Below, in pieces: positions 41,370-50,585 of a DNA stretch of 64,000 nucleotides; position 1 is the first letter of the stretch; every line of letters starts with the position of its first letter. Source of the stretch: a virus. Below the pieces are notes generated by a model. That model saw only the letters and a program-made list of their open reading frames with translations, made no database searches and had not been told where the DNA came from. The position numbers and the translations under genes are program-made. Where the stretch lies: positions 62,001 to 126,000 of the IMG/VR virus record IMGVR_UViG_3300043418_000114; one strand, 5' to 3'.

Positions 41370-41395
41370 AAAGAGGGCTTACGCCCTCTTTTTTA
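41368..41395. terminator. Bidirectional terminator
   Basis: AAAAAGAGGGC, TTAC, GCCCTCTTTTTT. It serves the + strand gp44 transcript and, on the other strand, the GIY-YIG gene. Confidence 0.92.
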
Positions 41396-42055
41396 TTTAA
41401 TGGATTTGCAGTTCTCGCCATGCCATCTATTATAATTTCCTTTATCTACTAGTTTTTGGCAATGCGGACATGTGATGCTAGATTTGAACATGCCTTCTCT
41501 TATTTTTGATCTTCCCTCATCAGTCCAGTGTTTACCAAACATATGATGATCTGTCCCAAACTTTTTACTTTCATCACTGCGAGTTTTTCCATACATTGGA
41601 TTGTTATGATCACTAAAGTTCGGTCGATTAGCCTTCATCTTTTCAATAGATTCAAATGAATGCTTTTTACCGAACATCCCATTTAATTCACCTTCTAATT
41701 TTTTACCGAACATCCCGTTCTTTTTCCCGAAACTAGCTTTCCTTCTTCTAGTCTCAACTGAATCATTACTAGCACCCTCGCCACCATCAGTTTTATTTCT
41801 CAAAATTCCTGTATGTAGGTCTTGTCTACCATACCATTGTATCATTCTTCTTTCGATAGCAAAGGCACCGAGTTCAGTTAAGTTTTGTTCTAGAATTACT
41901 ATTTTTGAATGGTCTTTGGGCACACTAACAGTATGTCTTTCTACTGCTCTTTTGTTTTTACCCTTGCCGATATAATATGGCGTATTGTCTGATTGTCTAA
42001 TATATGCGTAGACATAAAATCCAGCTGGTGGATTATGTTTGTTATAAATATTCAT
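41393..42055 (-). CDS. GIY-YIG homing endonuclease with NUMOD3 repeats
   Basis: A 220-residue freestanding (Seg-type) homing endonuclease. The GIY-YIG domain occupies residues 10-100, with FYVYAYI and YYIGKG as the two signature strands. A series of NUMOD3-type DNA-binding repeats follows ([31 protein letters not shown]). The C-terminus is a zinc finger-like [21 protein letters not shown], with its last residues at the tail. It lies just downstream of phoH on the same strand, a typical insertion site beside a conserved gene. Confidence 0.9.
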   Translation of the reverse strand: MNIYNKHNPPAGFYVYAYIRQSDNTPYYIGKGKNKRAVERHTVSVPKDHSKIVILEQNLTELGAFAIERRMIQWYGRQDLHTGILRNKTDGGEGASNDSVETRRRKASFGKKNGMFGKKLEGELNGMFGKKHSFESIEKMKANRPNFSDHNNPMYGKTRSDESKKFGTDHHMFGKHWTDEGRSKIREGMFKSSITCPHCQKLVDKGNYNRWHGENCKSIK

Positions 42056-42113
42056 GCTGGTGCTCCTGTAAGCATTAGAGTGAGTGGGTATTATCAGTAC
42101 CGCGACTCACCCT

Positions 42114-42121
42114 TATTTATC
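42114..42121 (-). promoter_or_regulatory. T4-type late promoter (GATAAATA) for the GIY-YIG gene
   Basis: Minus-strand GATAAATA in the gap after phoH. The leader of about 52 bases has a GTGAGT/ACTCAC stem and AGGAGC as ribosome site. Confidence 0.55.
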
Positions 42122-42124
42122 TAA

Positions 42125-42985
42125 TTAGTCATACATTTTAAGTATTGGGCCAATTAGTCTATGACGTTGAACATCTTTCAGTTCGAACGTACACACTTGT
42201 ATACCAGGAATCACCTCCTTCCCCAACCTAATTTGTAGATCCATTAGCCCGTTGTCGGCTGTTTTTCTATCGGTCTGTTCTACATCACCGCCGATAATCA
42301 TTTTACTACCGGCACCGATTCTAGTCATAATCATTTTAAGTTGACTAGGAGTTGCATTTTGCGCCTCGTCTAATACTATCCAGCTATTTTTAAAGTTTCG
42401 ACCTCGACAGAATGCTAGGGGCGCAATTTCAACTATCTGTTCTTCTAGCATGTGGGCGATTTCCGCGGCTGTGTAATACTCACGCAATACGTCTAATAAT
42501 GGTCTTGTCCAAGGTTCCATCTTTTGATTTAGGTCACCTGGCAAGAAGCCATGTTTCTCGTCATCCACGCCAACTGCTGGGCGAGTCAAGATGATGCGGT
42601 CGCATTCACCTGCTCTCATTGCTTTAATGGCGGCTTGCATTGCTAAGTAGGTCTTGCCCGTACCGGCTGGTCCGCCGACGACTACAATATCTATATTTTC
42701 ATTTAGCAGTGCTAGGATGTATTTTTCTTGATTAAGGGATTTGGGGATAAGTTGAACAGGTCGTTTATTAACCTTCAACTCTTTTTGTGCTTGTGCAAAA
42801 TCGATAGTTTTTGACTCTTTCATGTAATATGTTTGGTTGTCATGTTTTTTGCCGTGTGAGAAACGTGTGTCTTGTTGTTGGGTGCGTAATGCGCTGGTTT
42901 TTCTCTTGCTCAAAGTAAATTCTCCTTTTTGTCGAGCTAATGAGTTCTCATAAAACTCAGTAATATTTACAGTGAGTTGATCCAT
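42125..42985 (-). CDS. PhoH-like ATPase
   Basis: A 286-residue PhoH-family P-loop ATPase. Residues 1-80 are a variable basic N-terminus; the ATPase core has Walker A GGPAGTGKT at 104-112, the LTRPAVGVDDEKHGFLPGDL segment diagnostic of PhoH, Walker B WIVLDEAQNATPSQ and a GGDVEQTD sensor. PhoH is widespread in marine phages; its role (RNA helicase/nuclease-type function has been proposed for bacterial relatives) is unsettled. Encoded on the minus strand between two + strand blocks. Confidence 0.92.
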   Translation of the reverse strand: MDQLTVNITEFYENSLARQKGEFTLSKRKTSALRTQQQDTRFSHGKKHDNQTYYMKESKTIDFAQAQKELKVNKRPVQLIPKSLNQEKYILALLNENIDIVVVGGPAGTGKTYLAMQAAIKAMRAGECDRIILTRPAVGVDDEKHGFLPGDLNQKMEPWTRPLLDVLREYYTAAEIAHMLEEQIVEIAPLAFCRGRNFKNSWIVLDEAQNATPSQLKMIMTRIGAGSKMIIGGDVEQTDRKTADNGLMDLQIRLGKEVIPGIQVCTFELKDVQRHRLIGPILKMYD

Positions 42986-43077
42986 GGCAAGTAGTGTACT
43001 TTATACACAATTTTCCAGACTAAATATTAAGCTGTGCCCATGCCAGTCCATCAATTTAGTGCTAATCGTTCGTAAAA

Positions 43078-43085
43078 GATAAATA
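43078..43085 (+). promoter_or_regulatory. Late promoter placed for a leaderless start at 43091
   Basis: GATAAATA, five bases (CAACT), ATG. No Shine-Dalgarno site. Confidence 0.55.
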
Positions 43086-43090
43086 CAACT

Positions 43091-43702
43091 ATGAATAAGC
43101 ACATGACAGCCGATAATTTTTTTGACAGCGTTGATTACGTAAGTATTATCGATACCGTAAAAGGAATCTATACTAGCGACGGGTCAATGAATACCTTACT
43201 AGACTATGAACGAGTCCTAGATGAGGCAGACATATACGCATTTAAGAACTGGGACCTAGGTGAATTAGTCCAAGGACCTATTGCAAAGCGTTACTCAGTA
43301 TCTTGTATTTTCATGTGGCCATATAAATTAATGCCTGACCCACGTGCAGTTAAGCGCCTATTGAGTATTGGATGCGATGTTCAATATGCAAGTTCTTCTA
43401 TTGAAGTTCCAGTAGAAGTCGAAGACTATGACGACTTTGTGCCAGGCACGAGATATCCAAAGATGAAGAAACGCAAGATTTGGTTCGTCAATATCGTTAT
43501 TCCACGTGATTTAATGGACGATATCAAAGAAGGTTCTATCGACTTGTCAGATCAAACCATCGACTTGGAAGAAATCGATGATGCATACGATGAAGATTTA
43601 GATCAACAAGATACACAAGAAGGCCAAGGCAGTGATGGCATGGGCACCGATGGTGCAGGCCAAGAAGCGCAACCAGGTCAAGCTCCAACACCGGCGATAT
43701 AA
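43091..43702 (+). CDS. Head-associated protein, function unknown
   Basis: A 203-residue protein. Residues 1-150 are a compact alpha/beta region (GSMNTLLDYERVLDEADIYAF, KRYSVSCIFMWPYKLMPDP, KIWFVNIVIPRDLMDDI) and the last 45 residues are acidic and Gln/Gly-rich. The pattern matches conserved hypotheticals close to portal genes in T4-like marine phages. The next gene, which has a capsid-targeting-like leader, starts one base later. Confidence 0.75.
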   Translation: MNKHMTADNFFDSVDYVSIIDTVKGIYTSDGSMNTLLDYERVLDEADIYAFKNWDLGELVQGPIAKRYSVSCIFMWPYKLMPDPRAVKRLLSIGCDVQYASSSIEVPVEVEDYDDFVPGTRYPKMKKRKIWFVNIVIPRDLMDDIKEGSIDLSDQTIDLEEIDDAYDEDLDQQDTQEGQGSDGMGTDGAGQEAQPGQAPTPAI

Positions 43703-43703
43703 T

Positions 43704-44252
43704 ATGACAAGAATTCTTAATGAAGGTTTAGATTATCACGATTTAGTAGGACAGTTAGAGCCTACTGTTTCAGTCGATGAATACAAAGCCAAGATGGGCA
43801 AAGATAGTGATGTTGTCACTCTAGCATTTTACATTAAAAGTGAAGCCGCCGGTGACGACTTAGTTAATTGGTTCGAGCGCGGTTATGAATATGTTTTGGA
43901 TGCCAGCATAAGTGAAGGTCCATTGGACAATGGCAAGTACTTAGTGTTTGTTGAATTGAAACGTAGAAACGCAGTTCCAGAGCGAATCATCGAAATGATC
44001 GAGGACATGGTTACGTTGACTGACTTACCATTGGTAGATTGGACAATCGTCGTTGACGGCGAAGACTATGAAGCTGAGGAAGATATTCTAAAGCAAGTGA
44101 TTACCACTAGCCCACATGAATACAGAGAAAAGTTCGAAAAAGAAGACGAAGACATTAACGAAATGCGTCAACGTGCAGGTTTAGATACAAAGAAGAATCT
44201 ACCAGAACAAGACTCAGAAATCAAATCATTTAAATCAATGGCAGGACTATAA
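43704..44252 (+). CDS. Putative capsid-internal protein with short leader
   Basis: A 182-residue acidic protein beginning MTRILNE, where L-N-E fits the prohead-protease site after only seven residues. The body is a regular alpha/beta domain (VVTLAFYIKSEAAGDDLVNW, KYLVFVELKRRN, PLVDWTIVVDGEDYEA) with an acidic tail ending in IKSFKSMAGL. The frame is open from 43632 but the earlier part overlaps the upstream gene out of frame, so ATG 43704 is chosen. Family unknown. Confidence 0.72.
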   Translation: MTRILNEGLDYHDLVGQLEPTVSVDEYKAKMGKDSDVVTLAFYIKSEAAGDDLVNWFERGYEYVLDASISEGPLDNGKYLVFVELKRRNAVPERIIEMIEDMVTLTDLPLVDWTIVVDGEDYEAEEDILKQVITTSPHEYREKFEKEDEDINEMRQRAGLDTKKNLPEQDSEIKSFKSMAGL

Positions 44253-44253
44253 C

Positions 44254-44937
44254 ATGGCAACAATACTAGCAAAAAAATCAGGTCCAACTGACAATGCCAT
44301 CGCTACTGACGATGAACATCACGAAGCATTAGCCGCTGATCCTACTATTAATGCTTTCCCACAGGGTAGCACGTTTGGAGACACAAATGCATTCCCAGCA
44401 ACAACAGCGACTTTCGGTTCACCAGCAACAAGCACAACAAGCGGTTTCGGATCTACAGCATCAGGAGGAGGTTTTGGATCTCCATCGACAGGCTCAAGTT
44501 TTGGAGCACCAGCAACGAGCGGCTTTGGGTCAAGTCCAGCAGTTGGAGGCAGTTCGTTTGGGGCAAGTCCAATGGGTGCAGGACAACCAGGATCAGTGCA
44601 AGTAGTACAGAATCAAGGTGAATCACTTAAGAACACTGGCGGCGCTATGCAAGAGGGTGCAGAGAATCTAGTTAAGCTAGATAAAGATGCAACTGATTGG
44701 ATCAACAAGAAATGGCGTCCAGTCATGGGTTGGGTTTATATGTTAACATGTACATGTGACTTTGTGTTATTCCCAATCATGTGGTCATTGTTACAAGCAT
44801 TAACACACGGTAACGTTACATCACAGTGGCAACCTCTAACATTACAAGGCGCAGGATTGTACCATATTGCAATGGGTGCAGTTCTAGGTATCGCCGCATA
44901 TGGTCGAACAAAAGAAAAGGTCGCAGGAGCGGCTTGA
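44254..44937 (+). CDS. 3TM holin-like protein with FG-repeat N-terminus
   Basis: A 227-residue protein in two parts. Residues about 25-115 are low-complexity Ser/Thr/Gly/Ala with seven FG dipeptides (for example SGFGSTASGGGFGSPSTG), resembling FG-nucleoporin repeats. The C-terminal 95 residues match the holin family found in gene-transfer agents and many phages: WINKKWRPVMGWVYMLTC, a long hydrophobic stretch DFVLFPIMWSLLQAL, then GAGLYHIAMGAVLGIAAYGR. It probably makes membrane lesions for endolysin escape. The FG region may act as an interaction or timing domain; that is inference. Confidence 0.7.
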   Translation: MATILAKKSGPTDNAIATDDEHHEALAADPTINAFPQGSTFGDTNAFPATTATFGSPATSTTSGFGSTASGGGFGSPSTGSSFGAPATSGFGSSPAVGGSSFGASPMGAGQPGSVQVVQNQGESLKNTGGAMQEGAENLVKLDKDATDWINKKWRPVMGWVYMLTCTCDFVLFPIMWSLLQALTHGNVTSQWQPLTLQGAGLYHIAMGAVLGIAAYGRTKEKVAGAA

Positions 44938-44962
44938 CAAACGCTAAATTAGGTGTTACACT
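44934..44962 (+). promoter_or_regulatory. Sigma70-type promoter placed for a leaderless DnaJ mRNA
   Basis: TTGACA, 17 bases, TACACT, then exactly six bases to the ATG at 44969, so the expected +1 is the A of the ATG. It drives dnaJ-clpA. Confidence 0.6.
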
Positions 44963-44968
44963 CACTTA

Positions 44969-45778
44969 ATGGATCATTATCAAACTCTCGGAGTGGCTAA
45001 AACAGCCACTGCCGACGAAATCAAAAAAGCATATCGCAAACTTGCAAGTCAACACCACCCAGACAAGGGTGGTGATACTGCTAAATTCCAAGAAATTCAA
45101 ACAGCATACGATACTCTTTCTGACCCAAACAAGCGTCAAGAGTATGATAATCCGCGACCACAGTTTCAAGACTTTGGTGGTGGATTCCCAGGTGGCTTTA
45201 GTTTCCATCAGGGTGGTGGATTTGAAGACTTGTTTGAAATGTTCAATAGACACAACAATCAACAACGTAGACAACAACAAGTCTTTAGAACGGCAGTTCA
45301 AGTTAGTTTGTTTCAGGCATATCATGGTGGCGAACAAGCTATTAAATTGCAGACACATACTGGAATACACGGCGTGAATATCACTGTGCCCGTTGGTGTT
45401 AATAATGGTGATCAAGTTCGCATTGATAATGTAATCGATGGAGCATCATTATTGATTGAGTTCAGAATTCAGCCAGATTTGCGTTTTGAACGCAGAGGTC
45501 ATGATTTAATTGCAACTCAACAAGTGTCAGTTCTGGACCTTATCGTTGGAGGTTCATTTGAATTTACGTCATTAGCTGGCAAAACATTCGAAGTGAATAT
45601 TAAGCCAAAAACACAACCGTATGTTCAGTTGCGTATTCCTGGTCAAGGCATGCCAATAGGGAATTCTGGAAAATTTGGTGACCAAATTATATTGATTAAG
45701 CCCTTTATCCCTGATATGATCGATGAACAAGTTATTAATAGCATTAAGCAACAACAACTTAACTCTGGAGTAAAATGA
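44969..45778 (+). CDS. DnaJ/CbpA-type J-domain co-chaperone
   Basis: A 269-residue type II J protein. The J domain covers residues 1-65 with the HPD motif at 30-32 and helix [15 protein letters not shown]; a Gly/Phe-rich linker ([10 protein letters not shown]) follows; then the two beta-sandwich client-binding domains ([37 protein letters not shown]). The zinc finger of DnaJ is absent, as in CbpA. It should recruit host DnaK. The stop overlaps the clpA start (ATGA), so the two are one unit. Confidence 0.93.
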   Translation: MDHYQTLGVAKTATADEIKKAYRKLASQHHPDKGGDTAKFQEIQTAYDTLSDPNKRQEYDNPRPQFQDFGGGFPGGFSFHQGGGFEDLFEMFNRHNNQQRRQQQVFRTAVQVSLFQAYHGGEQAIKLQTHTGIHGVNITVPVGVNNGDQVRIDNVIDGASLLIEFRIQPDLRFERRGHDLIATQQVSVLDLIVGGSFEFTSLAGKTFEVNIKPKTQPYVQLRIPGQGMPIGNSGKFGDQIILIKPFIPDMIDEQVINSIKQQQLNSGVK

Positions 45779-48039
45779 TTAATTCACCTGAAATTGAAAG
45801 CATTATCGAGAATGCGATTGAACTTGCGAAAACTCGTAAGCATCAATACTGTACCCTAGAACACTTGCTTCTAGCACTTGTCAGCCATCAACCATTCAAG
45901 AAATGTGTTGGTGGATTTGGCGCTGACGTTGACTCGTTGATTGCTGAACTGGGAACCTATCTAGATAGTCTTCACGCTATCGAAAGTAAAGACCCTGACG
46001 TTAACCCTCGCAAGACTAACGCACTTGAACGTGCCATTAATCGCAGTGTTACTCAAGTATTGTTTACTGGTCGTCGCCAAGTAACCACCATCGACTTTTA
46101 TTTGTCTATTGCCGCAGAAGGCAACAGTCACGCACATTACTTCCTGTTGAAGTATGGCATCAACAAGAATGAGTTCGTTGCTTACTGGCAAAAGAACTAT
46201 AAAGGCCAAGAGTTCACTAGCTCATTGACCGAAAATCAAGCTGATGAAATCCTTGAAGAATACACCACTAATTTGAGTCAACTTGCCAAAGCAGGCAAAC
46301 TTGAGCCTCTGATTGGTCGAAGCAAAGAATTGGATGATATCGTTAACGTTCTCGCTAAACGATTCAAAGCTAACGTGTTGATGGTTGGCGATCCTGGTGT
46401 TGGTAAGACTGCAATCGCAGAAGGTCTAGCTAACATGATTCAAGAAGGCAATGCTCCTGAGTTCCTAACTGACCACGAAGTATATTCACTTGAAGTTGGC
46501 GCATTGCTTGCTGGTAGTAAGTATCGTGGTGACTTTGAAGAAAAGGTCAAAGCTGTCCTTGATGCTCTGAACACCAAGAAGAAAGCTATCTTGTTCATTG
46601 ACGAAGCTCATACTATGAGTGGCGCAGGCTCAAGTAACAATGGTGGTCCTGACTTTGCTAACATGATCAAGCCTGCAATCACTAAGGGTACACTGAAAGT
46701 TATTGCAAGCACAACATGGGAAGAGTTCTACGAATCATTTGAGAAGGATCGTGCCTTGATGCGCCGATTCTATCGTGTTGCAATTGACGAGCCTAGTCAA
46801 GAATCTACCGTTCGCATTCTGTCTGGTTTGTCTACTCGCCTAAACGACTTCCACAAAGTCAACATCACAGAAGAAGCGATCAAGGCGGCAGTCGAAAGCT
46901 CTGCCCGATATATCCATGATCGTAAGAACCCTGATAAGTCGATTGACTTGTTAGATGCCGCATGTGCTAAACAACGTGTAGCGAACAACGAAGGTGCAAC
47001 CATCACCAAAGAATTGGTGTTTGAACAAGTTGAGAAGTTCACTGGCGTACCAGCCGATAAACTCAGTGGCGACAACTACGATATGATTAGTAACCTAGAT
47101 GTGAACGTCAAAGGCAAGTTGTATGGCCAAGATGAAACAGTTGACCAAGTTCTAGAACGTGTGTATGTTTCATTCGCTGGTATCAACAATGATACTAAGC
47201 CAACTGCAAGTTTCTTATTCTTGGGCCCAACTGGTACAGGTAAAACTGAACTAGCTAAGTTGCTGTCTAAGAATCTTGACATGCCGTTGCTCAAGTATGA
47301 TATGTCTGAATACGGTGAGAAACATTCAGTCTCTAGTTTGATTGGACCTCCTCCAGGCTATGTTGGCTTCGGCGACAGTCAAGTTGGTGGCGGTCGATTG
47401 ATTAGCGACTTGAGTAAGAACCCGCACTCAATCATGTTGTTTGACGAAGTTGAAAAAGCTCACCCTGATATTTTCAACATCTTCCTGCAAATGCTTGATG
47501 AAGGTACTATTACAGGCTCGAACGGCAAGAAGGTTAGTTGCAAAAACTCTATCATTATCTTGACTTCCAACTTGGGTAGTGCTGATGGTGAACGCAATCA
47601 GATCGGCTTCGGTAGTCAAGAAAAGACTGGCGAAGATGATAAAGCATTGAAAGACTTCTTTAAGCCAGAGTTCCGTAATCGTCTTGATCTTGTATGTAAG
47701 TTCAACAAGCTCGATGGTCTTGCAATCAAGAAAATCGTTGTTAAGTTTACCGAAGACTTAAAGAAACAGTTGCTCGATAAGCACAACATTACATTCAATC
47801 TAAGCGAAGGCGCCATTGAATATCTAGCAGAACAAGGCTATGATAAGAAGATGGGCGCACGACCACTAGCACGTAAAATTGACGAACTAGTGCGAGTTCC
47901 ACTATCGAAAAAGATTCTGTTTGAGCGTATCAAAAACGCAAACATCACCGCAGTGATGGGCACAGACGGTATCGAATTCAACGTAGTGAACACCACAACG
48001 GCACGAGTAGGCGAAGATGGCATTATTGAAGTCAATTGA
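45775..48039 (+). CDS. clpA: ClpA-like Clp protease ATPase
   Basis: A 754-residue ClpA-type unfoldase (E. coli ClpA 758). It has the N domain (1-145), D1 Walker A GDPGVGKT at 205-212 and Walker B ILFIDEAH, and D2 Walker A GPTGTGKT near 482-489 with [13 protein letters not shown]. It lacks the long coiled-coil middle domain of ClpB. An IGF triplet at 610-612 in NQIGFGSQ is at the place of the ClpP-docking loop (IGL in E. coli ClpA), so it can probably dock to ClpP. No clpP is in the window; host ClpP is the likely partner. Confidence 0.93.
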   Translation: MINSPEIESIIENAIELAKTRKHQYCTLEHLLLALVSHQPFKKCVGGFGADVDSLIAELGTYLDSLHAIESKDPDVNPRKTNALERAINRSVTQVLFTGRRQVTTIDFYLSIAAEGNSHAHYFLLKYGINKNEFVAYWQKNYKGQEFTSSLTENQADEILEEYTTNLSQLAKAGKLEPLIGRSKELDDIVNVLAKRFKANVLMVGDPGVGKTAIAEGLANMIQEGNAPEFLTDHEVYSLEVGALLAGSKYRGDFEEKVKAVLDALNTKKKAILFIDEAHTMSGAGSSNNGGPDFANMIKPAITKGTLKVIASTTWEEFYESFEKDRALMRRFYRVAIDEPSQESTVRILSGLSTRLNDFHKVNITEEAIKAAVESSARYIHDRKNPDKSIDLLDAACAKQRVANNEGATITKELVFEQVEKFTGVPADKLSGDNYDMISNLDVNVKGKLYGQDETVDQVLERVYVSFAGINNDTKPTASFLFLGPTGTGKTELAKLLSKNLDMPLLKYDMSEYGEKHSVSSLIGPPPGYVGFGDSQVGGGRLISDLSKNPHSIMLFDEVEKAHPDIFNIFLQMLDEGTITGSNGKKVSCKNSIIILTSNLGSADGERNQIGFGSQEKTGEDDKALKDFFKPEFRNRLDLVCKFNKLDGLAIKKIVVKFTEDLKKQLLDKHNITFNLSEGAIEYLAEQGYDKKMGARPLARKIDELVRVPLSKKILFERIKNANITAVMGTDGIEFNVVNTTTARVGEDGIIEVN

Positions 48040-48739
48040 TAACGTACCAGGAATTGATTACTACGATTACCGCGACCAAGATTACTACGGTAAATATGTA
48101 TACAGGGTGAGAGTAAAACTCCCCTGTGTCAGGTATACGTGGTCAGTTAAAACTCCTGAAGAACTTGATGATAAATTAAAATCCAAAAAGAATACGTACG
48201 GTTCAGTTCGAAAGCATGATAGAATAGCGTTTACCGATAATTTGCCAGCACTTAAAGAGTTTGTTACCTATCGCAACAAACTCAAAGAGAGTAAACTAGG
48301 AATGATTCGTATCGAATCTGATACAGTAGCAATTTTCAGCAATGATCTGGCACTACTTAAAGAAATTGAACAAATCGATCCTAGTCTTAGCTACGATTAC
48401 ACGGAGTGCCAGAAGTCTGACTACGCTGGAATTAAACAGTTTGTGAATGAGCCTAAACATAAGTTTAGAATCTATCTCAAATCTAAGCGTATTTCCGATA
48501 CTTTTCCAACCGAGTTGAGAGAGTTATTGGAGAGAATGACTACACTGCATCCTAGTAATTCACTAGACATATGGCTGAAAGATGCCCATCAGTCACGAGG
48601 ACATTGGAAGTATCGATATTCTAGTCCCAGTCATTTTATTGACTATGACGACGAAAGTACTCTAAGCTATCTAATGTTGCTTCACGGCGGAATATTCGGT
48701 AAACGATATAAGTTAGAAAAGCGACCAGATAACGTTTGA
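48017..48739 (+). CDS. Hypothetical protein overlapping clpA
   Basis: A 240-residue basic protein with many Tyr and Lys (DYYDYRDQDYYGKYVYRVRV) and a C-terminal region (DAHQSRGHWKYRYSSPSHFI). No domain recognised. It overlaps clpA by 23 bases in another frame, with GAAG before its ATG, so it is translated from the chaperone transcript. T4-like marine phages carry a hypothetical of this kind. Confidence 0.75.
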   Translation: MALLKSIDNVPGIDYYDYRDQDYYGKYVYRVRVKLPCVRYTWSVKTPEELDDKLKSKKNTYGSVRKHDRIAFTDNLPALKEFVTYRNKLKESKLGMIRIESDTVAIFSNDLALLKEIEQIDPSLSYDYTECQKSDYAGIKQFVNEPKHKFRIYLKSKRISDTFPTELRELLERMTTLHPSNSLDIWLKDAHQSRGHWKYRYSSPSHFIDYDDESTLSYLMLLHGGIFGKRYKLEKRPDNV

Positions 48740-48743
48740 CTGT

Positions 48744-48772
48744 GATAAATACTCTATTATAATGGAGTATTT
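48744..48772 (+). promoter_or_regulatory. Late promoter inside an inverted repeat before 48776
   Basis: GATAAATA at 48744-48751. AAATACTC (48747-48754) pairs with GAGTATTT (48765-48772), which contains the GGAG/GAG ribosome site. RNA started at about 48757 lacks the first arm, so only the late transcript leaves the site free. Confidence 0.55.
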
Positions 48773-48775
48773 ACC

Positions 48776-48943
48776 ATGGCAAAGATTGTCGAAACCGTAT
48801 TTGTAGTTAAACTAAGTCAATTAGTAAGAGATAACCCGATAGAATGTGATTCTACTGGGTTTGATGACCTTCCAAAGACGATTGAAGAAGTAGTACAGCA
48901 ACTAGTAGCTAGTGACGTTTTAGTTGAAGTGGAACGTGCATAA
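48776..48943 (+). CDS. Small acidic protein
   Basis: A 55-residue protein (start MAKIVETVFVVKLSQLVRDN) with an IEEVVQQLVASDVLVEVE C-terminus. It looks like a small alpha/beta fold. Its late promoter lies in an inverted repeat, and it overlaps the next ATG through TAATG. Function unknown. Confidence 0.72.
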   Translation: MAKIVETVFVVKLSQLVRDNPIECDSTGFDDLPKTIEEVVQQLVASDVLVEVERA

Positions 48944-49332
48944 TGAGCCAATCAACTACACTAATTCTGTTGCCTCAAACATCATTTGTTAATCCAGGCA
49001 ACGGCACACCATACACAGTCGTAGGCAATAGTCAGCCTGCGGCAGCCTATTATTTGGGCAACAAAGACCTACAAACGGTAAATATCAGTTGCCAAGAAGT
49101 GACAGGCAACATTATAATCGAAGCTAGCCTAGCATCACAACCAAACTTAGATTCAGATTGGTTCAACGTTTATACGTTTGAAGCTAACGCTAATGCTACG
49201 CCTAATAGTGTACCACAACTCAATAGCAATGCCGCGGTGTATACAAACGTCGATGGTAACTTTGTCTATATGAGAGCAAAGATTGAAGACTTTGCTGGTG
49301 GTGTTGTTAACTTTGTTAAATTGAGTTATTAA
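48943..49332 (+). CDS. Small beta-rich virion-type protein
   Basis: A 129-residue Asn/Thr/Ala-rich protein with a regular beta pattern (VNISCQEVTGNIIIEASLAS, WFNVYTFEANANATPNS, FVYMRAKIEDFAGGVVNFVK). The pattern resembles phage proteins with a discoidin-like or jelly-roll fold. Probably a structural component; it precedes the NMNAT-like gene by one base. Confidence 0.75.
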   Translation: MSQSTTLILLPQTSFVNPGNGTPYTVVGNSQPAAAYYLGNKDLQTVNISCQEVTGNIIIEASLASQPNLDSDWFNVYTFEANANATPNSVPQLNSNAAVYTNVDGNFVYMRAKIEDFAGGVVNFVKLSY

Positions 49333-49333
49333 A

Positions 49334-50536
49334 ATGTCTACTATCGTCATTATGCCAGGTGGCTTTCATCCGTTTCATGCAGGTCATAAAAACTTGCATG
49401 AATCTGCAACGGCAGCCTTCCCTGATGCAAGTATCTATATTGCCGCAACTGACGACACAAAGACTCGACCATTCCCATTTGCAGTCAAGGAGAAATTAGC
49501 CAAAGTATCTGGCATTCCTTCTGGCCAATTCGTTCAAGTAAAGAGTCCCTTTCAGCCACGTGAAATCACAAGTCAATTCGATCCTAATGCGGATGTGTTG
49601 ATCTTTGTCCGTAGTGAGAAAGATAAAAACGAAAGCCCTACTCCGGGTGGTACCAAGAAAGATGGAAGTCCTAACTACTTTCAGCCTTATACAAAAGGTC
49701 AACTACAACCTTTTGCTAAACACGCATACATGGCATATCTACCTACTGTAGAGTTTGGCCCTGGCCTAACAAGTGCAACAGAAATTCGTGATGCATGGGC
49801 TACATTAGATGAAAGACGCAAAACAGCGTTAGTCATGAGTTTGTACCCAGCTACTCAAAAGAACAAACGATTGGCTGATGTAGTTGTTAAACTACTAAAC
49901 TCCGCACTTGGAGGCACTACTCAAATGAACGAAGAACAAAGCATGATACAAGTGCCTAACAACATCGCAAATACTGTTGCTGAATTACTCAATCACAAGA
50001 AACCAGACCTGTTCACTAGATATGGCCCTGAATACGTAATGAATATTGTTCAGGATGTATGTGCAGATGCACCTACTAAGTCAATTCATGAATTGGCAAT
50101 CGAGACACTACTGCGCCTAAAGGCAAAGGTTAAAAAGAAAGCCAAGTCATTGAGTGAAAACATGGTGATTGGATGCTGTCCTAACGAAAGTCAGGGATTG
50201 CCTATGCCAGGTACTTACGAACAGGAATATGACATGTACAAAACACATGGTCCTAAGCGTATTACCGCACTCACCACCGAAGATTCTGATGCAGGTGATA
50301 GGGAAGTACAGGCGATGCTAAGATTCGCTCAACAGCATTATCCTGAAGCGTCCAAGCAGGAAGCATTCATGAAGTTCGTACTACATGCATTAAAGCATTC
50401 CGAACAAGATGATAATCGTCAAGATCAGGCGATCCAGTCATTGGATCATGACGTTGACCAAATTGAGCATGAAGTTGATAGTCTAGAACATAAGCCTAAT
50501 ATTGCCGAAAATAGGGATTATCTCGAAGAAAAATAA
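49334..50536 (+). CDS. Nucleotidylyltransferase (NMNAT-like) fused to helical domain
   Basis: A 400-residue protein. Residues 1-190 are a cytidylyl/adenylyltransferase-type HUP fold: MPGGFHPFHAGHKNLH with HAGH at 15-18 and a TSATEIRD segment near 145 corresponding to the ISSTxxR motif. NMN adenylylation for NAD synthesis is one option; other nucleotide-transfer substrates are possible. Residues 200-400 are helical and acidic, with PNNIANTVAELLNHKKPDLF and a C-terminal heptad-like EHEVDSLEH region. The fusion partner is unassigned; an L-S-E-N site occurs at about 276-279. Confidence 0.7.
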   Translation: MSTIVIMPGGFHPFHAGHKNLHESATAAFPDASIYIAATDDTKTRPFPFAVKEKLAKVSGIPSGQFVQVKSPFQPREITSQFDPNADVLIFVRSEKDKNESPTPGGTKKDGSPNYFQPYTKGQLQPFAKHAYMAYLPTVEFGPGLTSATEIRDAWATLDERRKTALVMSLYPATQKNKRLADVVVKLLNSALGGTTQMNEEQSMIQVPNNIANTVAELLNHKKPDLFTRYGPEYVMNIVQDVCADAPTKSIHELAIETLLRLKAKVKKKAKSLSENMVIGCCPNESQGLPMPGTYEQEYDMYKTHGPKRITALTTEDSDAGDREVQAMLRFAQQHYPEASKQEAFMKFVLHALKHSEQDDNRQDQAIQSLDHDVDQIEHEVDSLEHKPNIAENRDYLEEK

Positions 50537-50544
50537 TTCGAGCA

Positions 50545-50580
50545 CCTCTTTAAAGAGTAAATATTTTCATCTTTAAGAGG
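50545..50580 (+). promoter_or_regulatory. Late promoter inside an inverted repeat before 50586
   Basis: AGTAAATA at 50556-50563 lies between CCTCTTTAAAG (50545-50555) and CTTTAAGAGG (50571-50580). The right arm holds the AAGAGGA ribosome site. Only RNA from this promoter (start about 50569) would keep the site open. Confidence 0.55.
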
Positions 50581-50585
50581 ACCTT

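Noticed and set aside
42986-43020. Sigma70-type leaderless promoter for phoH
   Set aside because: A TACACT lies seven bases before the ATG, but no acceptable -35 box is found at 16-18 bases.
44966-45415. 149-codon minus-strand frame inside dnaJ
   Set aside because: Antisense to a conserved J-domain gene; composition is unlike a real protein.
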